A DNA stretch of 64,000 bases, taken from Aquanectria penicillioides (lineage: Eukaryota; Ascomycota; Sordariomycetes; Hypocreales; Nectriaceae). Location of the stretch: assembly GCA_003415625.1 (NCBI GenBank), contig PYIU01000004.1, positions 3,844,001 to 3,908,000 on the forward strand, given 5' to 3'. Shown piece after piece: positions 51,753 through 64,000 of the stretch (positions within the stretch are counted from its first letter, which is position 1; each line of letters starts with the position of its first letter). The translations under genes were made by a program, and so were the position numbers. Below the pieces are notes generated by a model. That model saw only the letters and a program-made list of their open reading frames with translations. It had not been told where the DNA came from and did no database searches.

Positions 51753-51811
51753 AAGTTATATAAAAATTATATAATATTTATACTTTTTATTATATAATAT
51801 TTATATAACTT
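51753..51811. repeat. Long imperfect hairpin after Helitron 2
   Basis: AAGTTATATAAA and the ATTATATAAT-containing arm are repeated in reverse at 51785-51811, giving arms of about 25 bp. A single arm of the same sequence occurs after Helitron 1 (about 14646-14670), so it is probably part of the Helitron 3' end. Confidence 0.6.
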
Positions 51812-51827
51812 ATATATAATTTTTTAT

Positions 51828-52262
51828 TTTTAGCCTATAACCCTAGCCTATAATTACTTAATCGATTAATTAATTAACTAACTATAGCTTTATAATAATG
51901 CATATATATATATATGCATAAAGGGGAGGGGGGGGGGGGGTTAAGTAAGGTAGTTAAAGCTAGCGCTAAATAGATCTCTTTTAGAATAAGTTCTTTAAAG
52001 AGTATAATTTATATATAAATTTTTTAACTTTAGCCTATAACTTTAGCCTATAACCCTAGGCCTTAATTAACTAATTAATTAACTAATTGACCTAATTAAT
52101 TAACTAACTAACTGACTGCAGCCTTATAATAATGCATATATATATATATATATATATATACACAAAAGGCAAGGGGGAGGGAGAGAGAGGGGGTTAAGTA
52201 AGGTAGTTAAAGCTAGCGCTAAATAGATCTCTTTTAGAATAAGTTCTTTAAAGAGTATAGCT
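51828..52262 (+). repeat. Two tandem copies of the short dispersed repeat, RIP-mutated
   Basis: Copy 1 is 51828-52022 and copy 2 is about 52030-52262. Each contains AGCCTATAACCCT, ATTA/ACTA/ACTG tetramers, GCCTTATAATAATGCAT with a TA run, a G-rich run, then an identical block from TTAAGTAAGG to TTCTTTAAAGAG. They are the decayed counterparts, in opposite orientation, of 19563-19745, where the tetramer is GGTC (ACCG-type in this orientation). Confidence 0.8.
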
Positions 52263-52318
52263 TATTAATTAATTAATTAAAGCTATAAAAGTAAATAATA
52301 AATAAAAAGTATATATAT

Positions 52319-53110
52319 AGCTTAATAGAGCACTTTATTAAATATAAAAATAAAGAAAGATATTAATAGCTAAAAGAAACTATAAAACTTAAAAAAATAG
52401 GCCTAGCTTTAAAGTAAAACTGCTTTAGCCTTATTATAACTTCCTTCTTTTAATTGCCTTAAGTTAAAAATTTTAGCTATAAGCTATATTAAAAAAGTAA
52501 CTATTTAAATAAAATGCTTTTTTTTTAAAGCCTTAAGTAAATAACTAAAATATTAAATTTACTATTACTAACCTTATAGTATAGCTAATATATATTAATT
52601 AAATACTAAAGAATATAAAGGATCTATTATAAAATACTATTAAACTCTATAAATAAATATACTTATTTTTTAAAATTTAATTATAAAAAGCTTTTAATAA
52701 TAATAAGATTTTAGCTAATTTTCTTAAAGTATATAATAGGCCTTTTCTTAAGGCCTTTATTACTATTATTAATATAAGTATTATATTTAAATATTATTTA
52801 TAATGCCTTTATTATATAATTACTATTATTATATTTAAATTAAATAAAATAATTATCTAAAAGTATATAGCATTTAAATAAAGGCTTATTTTCTTTTTTA
52901 ATATTATAAATAAAATTATAGAATTAATAATAGCTTAATAAATAGCTATAACAGCTAAAAACTTAAATAGACTTTTTAATAGTTAAATAAAAAATAAGCT
53001 TAAAAGGTCTATAAAGCTAGCTTTTATAATTATAATAAAAGCAATATATATAATAAAAATTAGTATTAGCTATAATAGCTATTAATATTTACTAAAATAG
53101 TATTATATAA
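52319..53110 (+). mobile_element. LINE fragment G (ORF2, between endonuclease and RT)
   Basis: This aligns with LINE B 42555-43290 and LINE A about 27100-27860, for example through the TTAATTGCCTTAAGT segment. It lacks both LINE ends. Its mutations are RIP-type with TAA/TAG stops. Confidence 0.75.
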
Positions 53111-53790
53111 TGCCTAAAATTTCTTTTAAAATTAATTTTCTTTCTCTTTATTTCTTTCTTTATACTTAATTTACTAATAAATAGATTATAGTATATATTA
53201 AATAATACTTAAATACCCTTTAATTTACTTTAAAAGTAAATTCTATTATAATTAAATACTATAAATAGCTATATATATAGCTAATTTCTTTATATTACTA
53301 TAGCTATAATGCATTTCTTTTTACTTTATATTAGTAATATTCTATTTTATAATAAAATGCCTATTGCCTTACCCCTTAAGTCTATTAGGCCTATATTATA
53401 ATTTATATTATATTTATAAATAGATTTAATCCTCTTATAGATATTACTTAAATGCAAGATAAAACCTTTAGTCTAGCTTAAGCCTTAACCTTTAACTATA
53501 AGAGTATTTATTAGGTACTTACCCCTATATGCCTTAAGGAACTACTAAAGGTCTAGTTCCAAAAGGTTACTTTACTATTAATCTTACCTTACCCCCTCCC
53601 CCCCTCCCTTTCTTACCTAAGCTCTTAAACTGCTATTAATTTTATGTAAATTGCATATAACTTTTATATAAATTTTATAGGGTCTTTTATATATATAATG
53701 TATTATATTGCATTGCAAAACAAACACATAAGGGCTTTATTTAAAAATTCAAAAGGCTAGTAATAAATGTAAATATAATCTATTATATAT
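53111..53790. other. Mixed flank with a lightly mutated C-rich patch
   Basis: 53450-53770 keeps more CpA/TpG than its surroundings and has a C-rich run near 53590-53610. It lies beyond the 3' side of Helitron 3 (minus strand), so it may hold that element's terminus. No hairpin plus CTRR could be fixed. Confidence 0.4.
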
Positions 53791-55248
53791 TATAAAAATA
53801 ATCTATAGCTTATTATAATAGTATTTAATTAACTATTAAAAGACTTCTTTATATAATAAAAAAATATATATTTATATATTTATATTAAACCTATTTATAT
53901 ATATATATTAAATAAAGCTATAAAGCTAAATATACTATTGCCTTTTTAATTATCTATTTATATAAACTCTTTAACTTTACTTTTGCTTTTACTATTATAA
54001 ATAAAATAGTATTATTAATTAAATTATCTATTTATATTTTAAAGAGTAATATTATTCTATTTAATAAAGAATAATATAATAGCTATATATATATACTATA
54101 TAGATTATATATACTAAAAATTGCCTAGCTATTTACTATTAATATTTTAATGCTATAAAGCTTTAGGGCTACCCTTATTAATATATGCCTTTAGACTTTA
54201 TAATTAATATATATAAAGCCTACTATATAAAGCAGCCCTCTTTAAGATATATTATAATATTGCTATAACTGCTTTTTTTAATAATTAATCTTTATATTTA
54301 TTAAATTAAATAAAATAATCTTTAATAGTATATTAATAAACTAAAAATTCTATATTATATTAAACTTTAATAGTATTTTAGCTAATAGTTTAAAATATAT
54401 AATAATATTTAAGGAAATATAATAGCTAAAATAGTCTTTATTAATAATTACTTTAATAGCTATATAGCTTATTTTATTAATTAATTTAAGCCCTTAATAA
54501 ATATTTCTATTTATAATAATTAATATTTTTAATATAAATATAAAAACTTTAAGTATTAAATATTTACTATTATTATTAAATTTAAATATAAAGATTATTT
54601 CTTTATTAGCTAAATATTTACTATTTTATTAATATTTAAAGATAAATATTTATAAAGGCTAATCTTAATGCTTTTAGAATATTATTATTATCTTTATATT
54701 TAAATTCTATTAATTATAATTAAAAGGTATTATTACTATAATACTTAAATTTTAATTTACTATTATTAACTCTTTATAAAAGTAATAATAATTAAAAAAA
54801 TCTATATTTATTTTATTTTATATATTAAATTAAATATATAATAGTAAGTACTATAGCTTAAGATTATTAATAATATATATCTATTTATTAAGAAGAATAA
54901 CTATATTAAACTTTTACTATAATATATAAGCTTTATTATATTTATAATATTGCTTTACTTTAAATATATTCTTAAAACTTAATATAAGTTTAAAGTTAAA
55001 TATTAAAATTAATTAATTTTAAATAGGCCTAAACTAATAGAAATTATTAAAAAATAAAATAATAAAAATACTATTAAAATCTTCTTTAAAACCTTATAAT
55101 TAATAAAGCTATTTATTAATACTAAATAAAGTTTATTTATTTAATATATTAATCTTATTAACTATAAGTAATTATTTCTTTTATTCCTTTTTTTATATAA
55201 AAGTATTAATATATTACTTAAAAGAGCTAAATCTATTATAATTATAAT
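53791..55248 (-). pseudogene. Helitron 3 helicase, C-terminal part, decayed
   Basis: On the minus strand Walker B reads V-N-K-I-N-I (from VDEISM) at 55145-55162. It is followed by N-K-x-T-L-F and motif III N-N-F-Y-x-F-R-P near 55035-55060. The frame joins the Walker A half (58005 and up) once the TIR element and one 6-bp duplication are removed: 2756 bp brings the two codon phases together. Confidence 0.82.
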
Positions 55249-57998
55249 TAAGTAATACTAAAGGCACTAATAACTATTGCTATTTACATTAATAAAGTTA
55301 TATACTTAAAAAAATTATAGGCAATTTTCTATTTTCTCTTTTATATATATAAATTCCTATACAATAAAAAGAGCTTAAAAATTACACAATATATACTAAA
55401 AGACTTATTATTTTAATATATTAATTCTAGCTCTATAGCTTAAATAACTTAAGAAATACATTTTTATTTAAATAAATATATTAACTTAAGCTAATATATT
55501 ATTTAATATTAGCCTTATTAAAGAAGACTATAACCTTAATAATATTTTAGATCCTTAAGAATACTATATCCCTTATAGCCCTTTTTCTTTATTTCTTTTA
55601 TATTTCTTGCCTTATAGAATAAGTATATATAGTTAATTATATTAATAATACTTTAGCTAAATATAAGGGATTTAGTGTTTTTAGTGATCCTTTAATTTAA
55701 TTGCATAAAGGGTTTTATTAAATATTAGCTTTAAGCTACTATAATAAGCCTAGCTTATTAAACTATAGGGTTAGTATTAAGAAAAATATAATTATTAAAA
55801 TAAAAATAGCTTTAATTTTAATTATAATAAGGCTTTTTATAGTAAAGCTAATTAATATTTTAAGCTTTTTATTTATTAAGGCCTTAAGCTAGCTATAAAG
55901 GCTAATAATAATATTAAAGTTTTATATTTAAAGGAATAGCTTTTTAATATTTTATATATAATTGTTACTATAAAAAATATAGTAAAAAGGGCTTTAGATT
56001 TTATTAAAGGCTTATTTAGCTATTAATATATATAAATAGCCTACTTTACTAAAGGCTATTTAGCCTTTAGCTTTTATAAAATATAATAGCTATAAAGAAG
56101 CTTATATTGCTTTTAAAATAAGCCCTTATATTAAAGTAGCTATAGCCTTTAGTAATTAGCTATTAAAGTAATAGTAACTTAATAATACTAAAAGGCTAAT
56201 AGCTTAATAGCCTTATAGTAGATTTCTATAGGCAATATATTAAGCTAAGCTTTACTATTATATTTATTATATAGCTTTATTATTATTTTAATACTTTCTT
56301 AAATATATATAATCTCTTTATGCTTTAGCTACTATAAAATAGCTATATAAAGGTAAAGAAAGTTATTTATATTAATTAAAGAATAGCTTTTAAGATCTTT
56401 ATAAGCTATTTTTATAGGGCTATTAATATATTAATTAAAGTTATAATATCTTTTAATATAATAGCTTATTTATTATAGCCACTAAAGTATATACTTTTAA
56501 AAAATATATTATAAAATCTAGCTTTATTAATAACTATATATATTATTTATTTTTATTTATTGCTTTTTAAAATTACTTTCCTTTTCTATAAAGATTATAT
56601 ACTTTTAGTTCTTAAATATACTCTCTTTTATAGGCTAAAGCTATATAGATAGTAATAGCTTAATTAAATAAGTAATAGCTTTAGCCTTTAGCTATATAAT
56701 AGCATTTAGCTTTTTTACTTTAAGGGTTTTATTATTATTATTATTACTATTTAAGTTATATTATTATAAATTAATTTTAGCCTTAATATTAATATTAATA
56801 TAGTAAATATAAAGCTATTAATATATTAAAGGAAAAACTATAGTAATAGTATTCTTAAGGGCTATTTTTTTATCTATAATAATTATATTTAATAGTTTAA
56901 TAGCTAATTAAGCTTTAAAGCTATTAATCTATTTATATAGCTATAAAAATGCCTTTTTATATTTATTATTAATTAAGCTATAGCTAAAAGTTATTATAGA
57001 TTTTTAGTTTATAATATAATTAATTTAATATAAATATATTTTAAAGTAATTAATTTTATATATATTATTAATACCTAAAACTTTTAGAAACTTCTTTTAT
57101 ATAAGCTTATATTAAAAGTAAGTTTAAAAAATAGCCTTAACTTTATTAATATTATTAAGGCTAAATTTTACTAAATGCTTTAAATTATAATACTAAAAAT
57201 AGTTAATTTAAGCTTAAGTAAGTATAAAGTTATTAAAAATTTTCTTTTAAAGCTTTTAATAATTATTATAAATATCTTTTGCCTTAAAAAAGTAAGGTAT
57301 AGTAAAGTTATTTATAATAATTTAATTTATTTTATAGGCTAAAAGAGATTTATATTTTATAAGGGATTTTTAAAGGGCTTATTATAACTATATATACTTA
57401 TAATATATTATATATATAAATAAATTAAAGAAAGGGATATAATTATATAAACTATTAGCTATTAAATAGACTTAAAGCCTGTTTAATTTTTATAATATTT
57501 TAGCTATAATTTAAAATAAATATTTATATCTTTAAGTAAAAGCTTATTAAATATTTATTAACTTTAATAATTATATATAGCTATAATTATAAATAAAGGT
57601 AATATAGATATAAATAATCTTATTATTAATTAATCTTTTTAATTTATATTGCTATTTTATAAAAGCTGTATTATTTTCTTTAAAAAATAACTAAATAAAC
57701 TTAATAAGCGCTTTAAGACTTAAAAATTAAAGAAATAATAGTAAATTGGCAATATAATTATACTTTAGCAGTAAATTAATGCCTATTAAATCTATTATTA
57801 GAATTAGGCTAAAAGTTATATAATAAAGTTAAAGAAATAAAGAAATAAAGGGCTATTAATAAAAAAAGTAAATTAAATTAAATAATATAAATTTTTAGTA
57901 AGATTGCCTAAAATATATAATATTTTAGGGGAAATAAGTTATATAATCTATTTATTAGTGCAAATAGCAATAGGTATTAATGCCCTTAGCACTACTCT
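55249..57998 (+). mobile_element. 2750-bp TIR DNA transposon nested in Helitron 3, family unknown
   Basis: The ends match those of the 632-bp element: TAAGTAATACTAAAGGCACT at the left, and the reverse complement of about 50 bp ending CTACTCT at the right. TATAAT flanks both sides (55243-55248 and 57999-58004). Removing the element plus one duplication restores the helicase frame, which fixes the duplication at a multiple of three, that is 6 bp. The middle (about 55655-57740) is absent from the short copy and holds one long decayed plus-strand frame. A 6-bp duplication with these ends does not match a family I can name with confidence. Confidence 0.85.
55655..57310 (+). pseudogene. Putative transposase of the 2750-bp element, not recognised, decayed
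   Basis: Starting near TATAAGGGATTTAGTG (about 55662), one plus-strand frame runs some 550 codons and possibly continues past 57310. Its only stops are TAA and TAG, with no TGA. The implied product is rich in Leu, Gln, Tyr and Lys, with segments such as S-P-Y-I-K-V-A-I-A-F-S-N (about 56131-56165) and Y-L-F-L-F-I-A-F (about 56548-56571). I see no convincing DDE, hAT dimerisation, MULE or zinc-finger signature. Position inside a TIR element makes a transposase the most likely role, but this is inference. RIP of Asp codons (GAT/GAC to AAT/AAC) would hide a DDE triad. Confidence 0.5.
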
Positions 57999-58004
57999 TA
58001 TAAT

Positions 58005-59450
58005 TACTTTTATTATTTAGCCTAACTTTTATAAAATAATATACCATATAAATTATTACTTTATTAATGCAAGCTATTACTATATTAAAGGTAGCTATTA
58101 ATAGTAAATAATATAATATATACTTAATAAAAAAAAGTGCTATAAAAGCCTTAATAACTTTAGATTTATTAGTTTTACCTTTATTGCTAAAAAACTTATA
58201 TAGTTATAGTACCTTAAGTTAATTAAATATCTCTTTTAGATTAAGTTTTTATTTTCTATTAGCCTATTTAATATTATTAAAATAGTAATAAATTAAAAAA
58301 AATGCAATTTACTATTATTTATTTAAAGTAAACTTTTTAATAAGCTATTTTTCTATATATAGAAAAGACATTAATAGGCTAAAGCATAATATTATAATAG
58401 GGCTATTAAATTTTAAAATACTATTCTTTATTAGCTTTATATTATTTTTACTAAAGCTAATAAAAACATTATTTAAGGTTATTAAGGCTTTATTAATAGC
58501 ATTTTAAATATTGCCTATACTTTAAATTCCTTAAATATAATTTTTTATTTCTTAAGATATATTCGTTTATTGCAATTAAATACTATACAATTAATTTTAG
58601 GTTAAGGCATTACTTAATAAAGATTGAACTTAAGGCTATTAGTTATAATTAGAATTAATTATATTAGCTAAATTAATAGTAAAATTACTAATATTTAACT
58701 AAAAAATTATATAACTATTATAAAACTTAAAGTAAAGGCTTAAATTTAAATATAATTTTAATAGTACTAAAAGCACTTTTAATTATATTTATTAATTAAT
58801 TAAAACTTACTTAATAAAATAATATAAATAGCAATAGATTAATATTAATAAAGTTATTACTATCTTTATTAGGCATTTTTATAAAAACTATATTCTTTAC
58901 TTTATTTATATTAAACTATTACTATATATTATATTTAGTATTCTTTATAAAATGCTTAAAGAGCTAAATATTATTAGTAATATTATTAATATATTTTAAA
59001 AGGGCCTATTTTATTTATTTTTAAATAAAATTAATATTGCTATTTTTACTTTTAATAAATAAATTTTAAAGTATAAATAATTTAAAATACTATATAGTAG
59101 CTTTAAAATAAGGTTAATAATTAATAAAAAAATAAAATAAATATACTATTCTATATTAAAATAATATACCTTTTATAAACCTCTTTACTTCAATTAAAAC
59201 TAAATTTTATATTTAAATAGCTATTAAAATAAATAATTGCTAGTTTATTGCTTAACTGTAATACCTATAATTACTTAAACCTTAATGCCTACCCTTCCTT
59301 AAAAGGCACTTTTATCTAGCAATTAAATACTATAAACTTACTTTAAATTTATATAAAAGATATATAGTTATATAAATAAAGATTAAATAATAAATCCCTA
59401 TAATATATATATACTTTATATATAAAAAGCCTTTTGCTTTTCTTTTTAAT
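58005..59450 (-). pseudogene. Helitron 3 helicase, N-terminal part with Walker A, decayed
   Basis: On the minus strand, codons at 58162-58188 read S-N-K-G-K-T-N-K-S, from a GGxGxTGKS Walker A by G-to-A changes, with the L-Y-K-F-F strand before it. The motif Ia region with I-A-C-I-N-K-V-I-I-Y follows at about 58050-58090. The frame breaks at the TIR element and resumes at 55248. Confidence 0.82.
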
Positions 59451-59499
59451 TAATATTAATTTATAGCTTTTATTAGTATTTTTATTATATTTACTATTT

Positions 59500-61900
59500 T
59501 ACTATAAATAGTTCTATTATTAGAAAATATAATAGTATAAAATAAAGATATTAATATATATTTAATTTAATATATAAAAGTACTTATTAAAATACTTAAG
59601 TAAGTTAGCTATTACTTTTATATATAATAGTAATTAATTAATAAATATTTAATTTATAACCTTTATTAAAAATTATTGCAATTTATTTTCTTTTAGATTT
59701 TAAGCATTAATATTACTATTTTTATTATTTAAGCTATTAACTATAAGTAAAATATTAATTATAGCTATTACTTACTTTTAGATTAAATCTTTAATTTTAA
59801 TTATATAATTTATAATATAGAAAATAAAAGCTATTATTTTTCTTTATATATTAATAAATAATATATTATAGTTATACCTTAAACTTATTGCTATAGCTTT
59901 ACTCTATTAATTAATTATATTATAAAATTAATAAAGTTAAAGTATATTACTAGCTATTAGTATACTATTAGGGATAAATAGCTATAAAGCATTAAATTAA
60001 TATTAATTTAGCTTATTTTTGCTATTTGCCTTTCCTTTAGTAATAGAATACTTAATATAAATAGCTATATAATTATATATTTAAACTAACCTTATATAGA
60101 AATTAGCTTTCTTTTTAAATTATATATTAAGCTATACTTTATTTAATATAATGCTAAATATATCTATTAATACTATATAATTCTTTTAAATTTTATTAAA
60201 GCTATTTTTATTTAAATTCTTTATTACTATTAGTTTATTAATTTAATTAATAGTAATTAAAAAAGTATAAATAAACCTTAATAAAATGCTATTAATATAC
60301 TTTACTATTTAATTATAATATATAGTAGTATTACTACTATTAAAATCTTTATCTAAAATTATAAAATTAAAATTTAAGTTTCCTTTAAGCTAAAGCAATT
60401 TATAGATATATAAAGCACTATATTTATTTATTTTTATTGCACTAAAGTATTAATTAATATAATTAAATATAGATTTTTACTTAACTTTAATATAATACTT
60501 AAAAAATATAATAATCTTTTAATAAAAAAAATTATAAAGCTAATAAAATTAAATATTATTAGCTTCATCTTTATATATATATTATTTAGTTCTTTTAAAA
60601 AGGCTTTTACTTTTTTAATAAAGTTATACTATTTAAAAGCTACTATATATAATTTAATAGAATTAATAATATTATTAGGGTTTAAAGTAAACTATATTAT
60701 AGAAATACTAAAGTAAATAATTAATAACTTTAATTTTTACTTTATACTAAAATAGCTTTTTTAAAATATTAATTGCTAATAATTATAAAGAGAAATATAT
60801 TATAAGACTTTATTAATTTTTTAATTATTAGTTTTATTATTTATCTTTAAATCCTTTTTTATTAAATTAATGCATTTAAGCATTAAAAAGTAAATAATAG
60901 CCTTAATATAAAGGAAATCTATATACTATATATTAAATATACTTATTAATTAGTTTTTAAACTAAACTTTAATATTAAATACTAAAAATAAAAAAGCTTA
61001 ATAATTTATAAATTAATTGCTATACTATTATAAAATAGATTTTACTTAAGTATATAGATTTATATTTTAAATAAATAAAAGACTTTTAAACTTACTATAA
61101 TAAGCAACCTTATTATTTAATAGAGCATTAATATTAGATATATTAAATATAAATTCCTTACTATATTATAGGCTATTAATTCTAAAAGGGAATAGTATTA
61201 AAAATGCTTTTATAAAGAACTATAAGTTATTTAAATTAATAAATTTATCCTTATAATTAATATAAATATATAGCTATTATTTTTATAATTAGCTAATATT
61301 ATTATTAATAATACTAATAGTTTTTACTGCAAACTATAGCTTATTAGCCTTAAGTATAATAGGCACTACATTTAAAGAAAGTATACTAAATAATATAGTT
61401 TTATCTATAAATATTATAACTATATTACTATTTACTATATCTTAAATCTATTTATTATATATTTATTAATATATATTATTTTTAATACTTTTTATTTCTA
61501 TTAATATAGTTAATCTAGCAATAATATTATTAATCTTTAATAACTCTTTATTAAATATAATATATTTAATAAAAGGTATAAGCTAAATTATATAAATAGA
61601 CTTTTAGGCAAATAGCTTATCTTTATATATTTAATTATATATTTAGCTTAAAATACTATATTATAGCTTGCCCTATAATTAAATTTCTTTTTTATTAATT
61701 TAAATATCTATATAATATAGATTATAAGTCTTTAATTAAATTAAAGCTCTTTTTATAATATAACTATATATTAATAATAACTTTAATAAATCCTATAGTA
61801 TTAGCTTTTCTTTTTTATATTATAATATATAGATATTCTTAAGTACTTTTATTAATAAATATAATAAAATATTTCTTATTAGCCCTTAAATATTATTTAA
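59500..61900 (-). pseudogene. Helitron 3 Rep (HUH nuclease), decayed
   Basis: On the minus strand the L-N-P-N-N-I-I-N motif lies near 60665-60690. The HUH site is at 60402-60410 (now Tyr-Ile-Tyr, in A-L-Y-I-Y-K-L-L), and the YX3Y pair is at about 59805-59819 in F-Y-I-I-N-Y. HUH and YX3Y are in the same frame and 588 bp apart, close to the 621 bp of Helitron 1. The match to Helitron 1 Rep extends through the K-I-N-K-Y-S-A-L context before HUH. Start and end are approximate. Confidence 0.8.
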
Positions 61901-63577
61901 AAATATAAATATATAACCCTTTATATATTTTATATAGAATATAGTTTGCTTCCCTAACTATAAGATTATAACTTAAATAATAAACTTAAATAAGAAATAA
62001 ACTAAGATTAGTTTTTCCTTTATTAGGCTAAGGCCCTTTAAAGCATTAAGGAATATATACTTATAGCCTAAACTATTATAAAGATAATTAATTTTAAAAA
62101 AACTGCAATAAGCTATATATTAAAAGCAATCTATATATATTAATATATTCTTTTTTAGCAAAAAATATTATATATATCTAAATGGCCTATTAAAGTCCTC
62201 TTAAATTAAATATAATAGCTATTTTAATTAAATAATATACTTTAAATTAATTAAGCTAAACTTATTATAATATAATAGGCAAATTTATAATAAAAGTATA
62301 TAAAAATTATAAAAGGTATAATAAAACTTTATAGCTATTACTACCTTCTTTTTATATAGTATTAGCTTGCATTATTTATAACTATATAAAAGATAAACTT
62401 TTTTATTAAACTTATTATTAAAATGCATTAAATATTAAATAAATATCTTAAATTAATCCTTAACTAAAGTAAATATAGGCATATATTAACTTTAACTTTA
62501 ACTCTATAAAGCTATTACTTTACTATTACTAGTATTTTATTTTTATTATATTAGTTTATATATATACTTATAAATTTTTTTTATTTTTTTTATTTTTTTT
62601 TTACTTTTATTTCTTTTTTATAAAATAACTATTAAAATAATTTCCTTTTTAATATATACTTAACCTTTAGCTTTAATTACTTTAGTTTTAATTAAACTTT
62701 ACTATCTTTTAAGCTAAAACTAATTGCTTTATTATCTTTAATATCTTTTCTATTTTATATAGGTTTATCTATACTGCCTACTTTAATTTTAACTGCCTTA
62801 TATTTTTAATTTAATAGTAATAATAGTTATAATAATAGCTATAATAATAACTATAAAGACTTTAATAATAATTATAATAATAAATATAAAGACTTTAATA
62901 ATAACTATAAAATTAGCTATAATAACTTTAAGAATAATTGCAATAATAGCTATAATAGTAATATATTTTTATATATTAATATAATTAAATTAATAAGCTA
63001 TAAACTTATAGAATATTGCTTATATAGTTTATTATACCTATTAAATAATACTACTATATTTACTATTAGCTACTATACTCTATTACTAAAGGCTATTAAT
63101 AGATAAAGAAGTAAAGGCAGTAAGATTAATATAAATAATAGCCTTATTAATAGTAATAGTCTATTTTACTAAAAAAACAATTTAAATAATATAAAAAAAG
63201 ATAAAAAAAATAAAATTTAAAGTTAAAATTAAAGCTATTAATAGTAAAATAGGCTAAGTAAATAATAGTATATTTAATATAAAGCTTATATAATTTAAAG
63301 ATAAAAAGATTAATAGTAATATTAGTAATTTTTAATAATTAAATTATTATAATATAAAAGAATATTCTTTAATTGCATTTTTATAATTATAGCTATACTA
63401 TTTAATAATTTTATTAATTATATAAATATTAAGATTCCCTAAAATACAATTTTAATATTTAATATATAATTAATTAAATAATAAAATATTAATTTAGCTC
63501 TTTTTTTAATTTATTTTAATATTAATATTACCTCTTTATATTATATTTTTATAATAATAAAAGCCTTATAATAGCTA

Positions 63578-63660
63578 TAATATACTTTATCTATAATATA
63601 CTTTATTAATAATATACTTTATTAATAATATACTTTATTAATAATATACTCTATCTATAA
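63578..63660. repeat. 16-bp tandem repeat (ATACTTTATTAATAAT)
   Basis: About five head-to-tail units, with variants carrying TATCTATAAT at both ends. Confidence 0.85.
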
Positions 63661-63833
63661 TAATACTTTAAAAGGTATATAGATTATATTAATTAATACC
63701 TATAAGCTTAATATTTACTTTTATAAAGAGTAAGACTTATAACCTTTATAAAGCTAAATATAAAGTCTATAATATAACTTTATTTAAACTATTTATCTTT
63801 TAAATACTATTATTATAGTTTTTATAGCTACTA

Positions 63834-63895
63834 TATAAAGTATATAAATGCCTTAATATAAAGTATATAAATATAGCATAAAGTATATAAAACTA
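63834..63895. repeat. Short direct repeats of AAAGTATATAAA
   Basis: Three copies of AAAGTATATAAA spaced by about 25 and 20 bp near the window end, with variable A-rich spacers. No function is suggested. Confidence 0.6.
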
Positions 63896-64000
63896 TAGTA
63901 AGTAATAAAAAGTATTATTAATTATTAAATAAATACCTTAAATATAATAATATAATAGAAAAATAATTACTAGAAATTTTTATTAATAAAAAAAGAAAAA

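Larger units (their letters stand above)
61901..63980 (-). mobile_element. Helitron 3 5' region, reaching the window edge
   Basis: This is the 5' side of the minus-strand Rep frame. At 62816-62970 there is a run of AAT/TAT/AGT codons that would encode an Asn/Tyr/Ser-rich stretch on the plus strand. It could instead be low-complexity DNA read from the wrong side. A T-rich run lies at 62571-62620. No terminus is visible, so the element probably continues beyond 63980. Confidence 0.45.

Noticed and set aside
55249..57998. MULE or hAT assignment of the 2750-bp element
   Set aside because: The frame gives a faint MULE-like impression in places, but the 6-bp duplication and lack of a visible DDE or dimerisation motif do not support either family.
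62816..62970. Gag protein with Asn/Tyr-rich tail on the plus strand
   Set aside because: The codon run is suggestive, but no convincing zinc knuckle or Pol follows, and the surrounding region reads as Helitron 3 on the minus strand.

Overview
This window is a stretch of gene-free, extremely AT-rich DNA from what is almost certainly a filamentous ascomycete. It appears to be a heterochromatic or AT-isochore compartment wrecked by repeat-induced point mutation (RIP). The evidence is seen directly. Long coding frames can be followed for hundreds of codons with few or no indels, but they are full of TAA and TAG where Gln or Trp is expected and almost never contain TGA. Differences between repeat copies are nearly all C-to-T or G-to-A. 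CpA and TpG are almost absent except inside GpCpA and TpGpC. No intact protein gene, tRNA, rRNA or CRISPR array was found, and none of the short ATG-initiated frames looks real except possibly one in an unmutated pocket.

Layout. 323-4659: a complete Ty1/Copia-type LTR retrotransposon (224-bp LTRs, 5-bp target duplication) with Gag zinc finger and integrase but no reverse transcriptase. 4712-14690: Helitron 1 (plus strand), with decayed Rep (HUH endonuclease) and Pif1-like helicase. 14881-19558: an inverted copy of the first 4.6 kb of the same element. 19371-20834: less mutated or simple-sequence DNA (96-bp tandem pair, GGTC repeat, 12-bp satellite, 8-bp repeat, G20 run). 20835-24555: AT desert, a hairpin, and an unrecognised decayed frame. 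24556-30392: LINE A. 30808-34830: three inverted LINE 3' pieces (D, C, E). 34831-36737: unassigned. 36738-37369: a 632-bp non-autonomous terminal-inverted-repeat (TIR) element. 37376-51830: Helitron 2 (plus), whose Rep frame is split by LINE B (39980-46603). 51828-52262: two copies of a short repeat also found at 19.6 kb. 52319-53110: a LINE fragment. About 53.8-63.98 kb: Helitron 3 (minus), whose helicase frame is split by a 2750-bp TIR element (55249-57998), the full-length relative of the 632-bp one.

The interest lies in nesting and mutation, not in working genes. Two insertions can be removed on paper (element plus one copy of the target duplication) and the host Helitron frame becomes continuous, which fixes the order of events and the duplication lengths (12 bp and 6 bp). 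The 2750-bp TIR element carries a long decayed frame that I cannot assign to a transposase family, so it is the best candidate here for something undescribed. All coordinates of decayed frames are approximate unless tied to a motif, and family calls rest on motif recognition by eye, without database searches.
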